From Pseudovirgaria hyperparasitica (Eukaryota > Ascomycota > Dothideomycetes > Acrospermales > Acrospermaceae), in contig NW_022985567.1 in assembly GCF_010093815.1 (NCBI RefSeq), forward strand, positions 149,367 to 213,366: 64,000 bases of DNA. The letters are read 5' to 3'. Positions 58,936 through 64,000 of the stretch are shown here, piece after piece. A model generated the notes under the pieces. It was given only the letters and a program-made list of their open reading frames with translations. It did not search any database and was not told where the DNA came from. The number at the start of each line of letters is the position of its first letter. Position 1 is the first letter of the stretch. The translations under genes and the position numbers were made by a program.

Positions 58936-60043
58936 TCAGACCACCTCCCGGTGCTGTCTGCTCGCACCGTTTGCCAACATACTCGCCGCCCCCTGCTCAA
59001 TCACCTGCGTCTTAGTCAAATGTCTCTGCAACCCCTCCTCACCCTCCTCATGCAGCGCATGTCCCTTGCCAATCTTCTGCAGACTGTCTCTCATCAACAG
59101 CTCATAATAGGCCGTGGCAAATAACGTCGCAGGCACATTGACCATTATCGCGATCCAGCTGTAATTGTAGTAGCTGAAAGCCTCCCCGCCATAGAAGATA
59201 GCCGCCACAATCCGCGTTCCGAGGTCACGCGCCAAGTTCGTCGAAATGGAGATGTCTGCAAACCCCCATACCATAACGGCGTAGACAAGTCCGATGGCGA
59301 ATGGTGCGGATGCGGGCGATACGAATGGATTTGCAGGATCCAGACAGGCCCATATAACAATGCCAATGAACGAGTCGACAAAGAATTCAATCAGGAATAA
59401 GTAGCCTAGGTTTGTTTGTCCCTCGCCTGGGAATGTACATAGCACACTCGCTGGTCCACCGTTGAACACGGTGCCCTTCCCCTCGGCGATTGTCTGTGCC
59501 GCGAATTCCGACAATTGGACGTGGTACTGACCCATGACAAGCAGACCGGCGATGAAGGAGCCGAAGATCTGGGAGAAGATATAGTAGGGCACTTTCTTCC
59601 AAGGGAAACCTTGCCAGACAGCGAAGCAGATGGTGATGGCTGGATTGAAGTGACCGCCAGAAGTCGAGGCGCATGTTATGATGGCGAAAGCAATGCCCAG
59701 AGCAAAAGCCCAGCCAACTTGAAAGATTGATCCGAAGGCTGGATTGGCTTCGTTGAGGGTGAAGGCCGCGGTTGCGGCAATTCCAGGATAGACTGGCGGT
59801 ATATCAGTATGTTATCATGAGCATATTATGAGGGTAGCTACCATAGAAGAAGACACCGGTGGCTTCAGCCATGCATTCTCGCAGCCATCTTGGACGTCGA
59901 TGCTCAAAGTCTAGTTTGCGTTGCGATACTGGCCTGCGTTCTACAACTTGTCTGTCGTAATGTCTCTGTATGGCATCGGTAGCACCAATCTCGAGCTCAT
60001 GCGTCTTCAACCTATCCAGACTTGCATCGTAGCCATTTGCCAT
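58936..60043 (-). CDS. Aquaglyceroporin (MIP family)
   Basis: Membrane channel for glycerol and other small uncharged solutes, possibly water. Deduced exons are 60043-59842 and 59792-58936, giving 352 residues. Six hydrophobic segments and two half-helix loops are seen. The first loop has GGHFNPAITICFA (NPA at residues 117-119). The second reads SISTNLARDLG, with NLA at 253-255 instead of NPA; Asp257 after Arg256 fits a glycerol channel. Yeast Fps1 has the same NLA in its second loop. The N-terminal about 55 and C-terminal about 50 residues are hydrophilic and may gate or regulate the channel. Confidence 0.92.
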
Positions 60044-61244
60044 CGCTCTAGAAGCTGAAGAAGTAGCAGTTGAATGCAGAAGGGCAAGCGCAGAAATTGA
60101 TAATCAACAGGTTCACCGCGGGATTCGTGCCGTACAAGTACTCTAGCCAATCCTTCAGCGCTGGTCGGTTCGCTGCGGAGACAGGACAAACCCCGTGGGG
60201 AAGACAATGCGAATCAGACATGAGGTCATTTTCACGGCCCCGATGGCACAACGTGGTTAATCGGCATACGCATGGAGCAGTAAAGCGGATCCTATCACAA
60301 CGATGCCGGGGTCGTCAGCGTGGTGGAGGCGAAGAAGCTAGCATTGAGTCGGTTCCGACGGCTGTTGTCTTTGTAATGGTCTCAGCCGTCCATCGGCTGT
60401 GTCCCTTCATTACCGGTGCCGTTATGGGAAGGACAGAGATGTATGAATACTCTTCCTGACGACTATAGAATAACAAAAGCTCCTCTACAATCCGACAGCT
60501 GTGGCATGGTAAAGCTTGGAAGCAGTTCCTGTCGCATGGTGATGTCTTGGAAAGCTTGATTCAGGACAAGCTAGCAATGACCCCTGGAAGATAGGAGTGT
60601 CGATAAAATGACTAGGGCACGCGATGCGGTTTGACGGAATTGCCGTTATATGCGGTGTGTGGCTTGCGAGCGGCAACGGGAATCGGACGATTTAGAGTGC
60701 TTAACAAGTCTGAAAAGATGAATGGAGATGGAAAACGTTGGCCGGCGCTGTCAAAAACGACTGTTGTGGGGCGGCAGACGTTACCCCACGGGGACGCTCC
60801 GACAAACTGACTCGTGCTGACTTGTGCTTTATCGTCAGTCTTCTAACTCATTTACTCTCTCTCTCTCTCACTCTCTCTTTCTCGCATCATTGAGACATAT
60901 CATATGATCCAGATCAAGGTGTCAATCAAGTGAATATCTGATCGGCGCACGGTGCGTGATCAGTGTGCACACAGGTGAGATGCGATAGCCTGCGAATATG
61001 ATACTCGTGACGTCGTAAAATCGATGTAGCATGTTTATTACATGGGAAAAGGATACCACACAACACTCTATCCGCCTCGAAACTAGTGTTATTAGGGACA
61101 TTCAATGATCGTTCAAAATGAGTATTATTCACTGCCCGACAAGCACCGCTCTGTTACATATACGAGATTTTGCTTCTTACAATATTATCCCCATTCCAAA
61201 CATCTCTTCTACAAATCGCACATATCATCCATCGCAGAATCATA
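60044..61244. other. Divergent intergenic region
   Basis: Promoter of the aquaglyceroporin and of the orphan gene. It contains an imperfect CT repeat and no coding signal. Confidence 0.6.
60855..60878 (+). repeat. Imperfect (CT)n tract
   Basis: CT dinucleotides with one CA interruption, in noncoding sequence. Confidence 0.85.
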
Positions 61245-61911
61245 ATGTCTCCAATGAATACTGTCAGTCATGTTCCATCCAGCACTGAGGCAGCAGCTTC
61301 TTCGTTACTGGCCTCACTTCAATCCATACATGACAGCCCGTTCTCTACGTCCATACCCTCGGACGTCCCATCTCGTCCAAAACCGCACCGCAACCTCACC
61401 ACTCTCAGCCAGATAGCCCGTCAACATGCCGCCCATGCCCTCTCTGCAGACGCACAGCGAAAGACATCAATCATGCAATGGATGCTTCAGGGTGCAGAGT
61501 ACGGAAAGAACATAGAGGATATTACGGTACGTGAATCGCTCTTTACCTTTCTAATAGTGTTACTATGGAAGGACTGGGATGTGCACGTCGTATACTGGTG
61601 AGGATTCTGCAGTGAATGCTATGCACGAACAATATCGCAGAAGTGTGTGAAACAGATTAGCTGATAGCTTGCAGAGAGCTAAGAGGGCCGTCACAAGGGC
61701 TGAGCAAGCGTGTATAGACGAGAAGAGCGTGAAATGGAGTGAGCTAATAGCGATATTAGCGGGTCGCGAGATGAGTTTAAATGGAGGCGAAGATGAAAGA
61801 GGGGAGGATGATGAGAGACTTGTTGAGGTGATGGTTAGGGGCGAACGGAGCCCGAGAATAATCAAGTTTTTTGGTGGTGGGAAGGAGAAGAAGGGTGATT
61901 GGAAGGTTTGA
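61245..61911 (+). CDS. Unrecognised small protein with coiled-coil potential
   Basis: Deduced exons are 61245-61526 and 61675-61911, giving 172 residues in phase 0. Residues 1-60 are Ser/Pro-rich and probably disordered. Residues 70-125 are helical (SQIARQHAAHALSADAQRK, RAKRAVTRAEQACIDEK). The C-terminus is charged, with a Glu/Asp patch, ending IKFFGGGKEKKGDWKV. The acceptor TAGCTTGCAG is good and the donor GTACGT is strong. I do not recognise the family. A real gene is likely, but its second exon is less certain than the first. Confidence 0.55.
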
Positions 61912-62843
61912 TTATCCGATGTACTTGGTAAGTACAGAAGCAAGAGCAAGGGCTCCAATATGCGGGCTTACTAGTGTATACTATCCAAATTTTGCACTTC
62001 GAAACATCAAGTGTAAGAGAGACGGTAAGAAGATTAGGGATTGTGTTCTATAAGGGTCACATCTACTAGAGATTTGATGGTAAGAATTAGATCATGTTTC
62101 TCTACTTCGTAATTTCACCTAGTCGAAAGTTTGAAATATAATTCTCACACGATGTTTGTTTGTTTGTTTCGTGGGGTTTGCACTATCTATTCGCACGCAC
62201 AAGTCAATAACAAGTCAGCAATAAGAGCGTGTCATACTTCCATGAAACCTGTCTACTTCTCACATCGGTCCCTACGGAATTCCAATGTCACACTCAATAT
62301 CGCGGAATACGGCGACGAGTAGAAACCCTACATAAAAGTCATATAAGTGGGCTAGTAATCTGTCGGCAGGATATTGCAGATGGTTAGACGGGCAGCATAT
62401 ATTTCGCCTGTCGTCGTGGGTTGTATATGGCAGGCACCGGGTATGGCATGCAATGAGGGAATGCATAAAACGAGTAATGAGCCTATGAAAAGGGCAAATT
62501 TCATGTGTACATGTATTGTGCGTAGCACGAAGTTTACATGAATCTTGATTGAAATGGGCCAGCTGAGAGTGTTCTCTGTTCGTGTAAGTACAGCAGATAT
62601 ATTTAATCTTGGATATGAGAAGAAGAGGACAAGTGTGAAATGTGAACGGAGAAACAGTTAGGAACATCGAAACTGCTGTGTCTAGGGCTGACAATCTGAA
62701 CAGGGCAGCTTAAGCTGATCGTCGTATGGAATGTTTCGTCACCGTTATCACGAAGTAGTCAATAGTTGAAGCTTGGTTGGAAGTCCCAGTGATACCATGT
62801 TCTAATCGTCCGCATCTTGCATGCCACATCTCATCACCAACCT
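61912..62843. other. Convergent intergenic region
   Basis: 3' flanks of two orphan genes. A (GTTT)4-like tract lies at about 62154-62170. Nothing else recognised. Confidence 0.55.
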
Positions 62844-63647
62844 TTACTCCTTCACCCCCTTACTCGCCGGCATCCCGGTCACAACTCCAGGCGTATACTT
62901 TGCCTTACCACTCTCACTCGTCGTGGTCTTCTTCGTCGACCCTCCCGCGTTACCCCTTTTCACACTCGAACCAGTCCCCTTTGGCATTCCCGTAACCACC
63001 CCCGGTGTATACTTCGCACCACTACCATCCTCCGTTGTCTTCTTCACCCCTGCCCCTGTGATCTTCTTCTGCGCGGTACCACCTGTCCCCGTCACAACAC
63101 CTGGCGTATACTTCGACCCGGCCGTCGTCGCAGACGCAGACCGCGAACGCACCACCGATCCCTTGGTGTCAGTCACCCTTGGCTTCGCAGAGCTAGCAAT
63201 AGACCTTTTCGTCGGCACAGTCCCGGTATAAGGCATATTAGCAGCCGCAGCACCCTTCCCATTTGGCGCCACAGGAGTGGAATGAGCCCGTTTGACCGCC
63301 ACTGGCCTCTTCGTTGTTGAAGACGCGCCTGTGGCGATGGTCTTTCTAGGCCTCGAACCTGCTGGTTTGGATGCTGAGCCGGTGCCTTTGATTGCGTTGC
63401 CCCAGGTGTCGAATTTAGTTTCCACGGCTGGGAGAATCTATGTGAGCCAGCAGGCGTGGGTGGAAAGGCTAGGGAAGGCTGAGAGGAGAACTGGGGAAGT
63501 CGTACCTCGACCGTATGCAGCACCGCCGGACTCAATGTAGTCGCCTGCTTTATTCAATATATCTCCGGCGTAGCCACCGGCGGTGCGCATGCCGCTGTCG
63601 ACGAAGCCGGCGACGCTGGACTGGATGATATTGGAGACGAAGTTCAT
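62844..63647 (-). CDS. Unrecognised protein with three KYTPGVVTG repeats
   Basis: Deduced exons are 63647-63506 and 63427-62844, giving 241 residues. The first 48 residues form an amphipathic, Gly/Ala-rich segment (SNIIQSSVAGFVDSGMRTAG, GDILNKAGDYIESGGAAYG) that could contact a membrane. The remainder is basic and disordered (Lys, Ser, Thr, Gly), with KYTPGVVTG at residues 153-161, 186-194 and 224-232, each followed by Gly or Met-Pro and Gly. The acceptor was chosen to keep the frame into AVETKFDTWGN. No family recognised. A filament- or partner-binding repeat is possible, but this is a guess. Confidence 0.65.
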
Positions 63648-64000
63648 GCTTGGCGGAATGTGGAGGTGACGGTGTTGGGGGACATTGACTGTATAGAAAC
63701 ACACTGTCGACCTTGACGATTGATGTTCCTGTTACAGAAGTCGAATGTTGCTACGGATCTTGGATGCCCTGTTTACATCCCTGTCAATGACATCGCTTAT
63801 ACGGGATGAGACATCACGTGTGTGTGCCACAAGCGGCATTGTCTTAGCATTCATACTCCTGCCTCTTCAAAATTGGACTTGATCATTCATTGTTGAGACT
63901 ATACAGCCCGCCATGCCGATGCTCCCACCACTTTTTATCCTATGGACAAATACAGTAAAATCAGAACATCGACCGAGTAACCCAACATGCCACGAGATGT
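63648..64000. other. Right-edge upstream region
   Basis: Promoter of the repeat protein on the minus strand. An ATG at 63986 (MPRD..) near the edge might begin a plus-strand gene outside the window, but this cannot be judged. Confidence 0.35.

Overview
The window looks like chromosomal DNA of a filamentous ascomycete (Pezizomycotina; a Dothideomycete is my best guess, by inference). It is gene-dense. Most genes carry one to five short introns (about 45-160 bases, GT..AG). It encodes a FREQUENCY clock protein, two Zn2Cys6 regulators, a GPR1/FUN34/YaaH-type carrier and monocarboxylate-type MFS carriers. I found no bacterial operons, rRNA, CRISPR arrays, recognisable tRNA, or intact transposon or viral element.

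Layout. 0.1-10 kb: FEN1 nuclease, vacuolar aspartic protease, an MCT-like transporter, an EI24/Rrt8-like membrane protein and a type II NADH dehydrogenase. 10-17 kb: microsatellites including an assembly gap, the clock gene frq on the minus strand, then a 2.9 kb gene-free stretch that is its promoter. 17-30 kb: a Zn2Cys6 regulator, an F-box-like protein, the RNA polymerase II CTD phosphatase FCP1 and a second Zn2Cys6 regulator. 30-40 kb: a cysteine-rich single-pass surface protein, a MYST acetyltransferase, COQ9, an acetate-type transporter and a secreted type B carboxylesterase. 40-50 kb: DIM1, APN1, a PLP-dependent lyase, a secreted SGNH/GDSL esterase, SPT3 and DPH5. 50-64 kb: RPL19, a membrane protein with a SAM-like tail, two unrecognised repeat-containing proteins, a second MCT-like transporter, SUB1/PC4, a decayed gene remnant, an aquaglyceroporin and an orphan small protein.

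Most genes are unrelated housekeeping genes: DNA repair (FEN1, APN1), transcription (FCP1, SPT3, SUB1, MYST), ribosome and translation (DIM1, DPH5, RPL19), and mitochondrial respiration (NDH-2, COQ9). Three pairs share short divergent promoters (about 330-370 bases): MYST/COQ9, DIM1/APN1 and SPT3/DPH5.

The most interesting points are the frq locus (GATCGA cluster in the promoter, a 7-codon upstream ORF ending one base before the start, and no internal methionine for a short isoform), two proteins with their own internal repeat motifs, an RPL19 start codon split by an intron, an Fps1-like NLA motif in the aquaglyceroporin, and a four-step CGCG ladder in the DIM1/APN1 promoter. I do not see a clearly new multi-gene system. 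All exon joins were deduced by eye from splice signals and reading frame.
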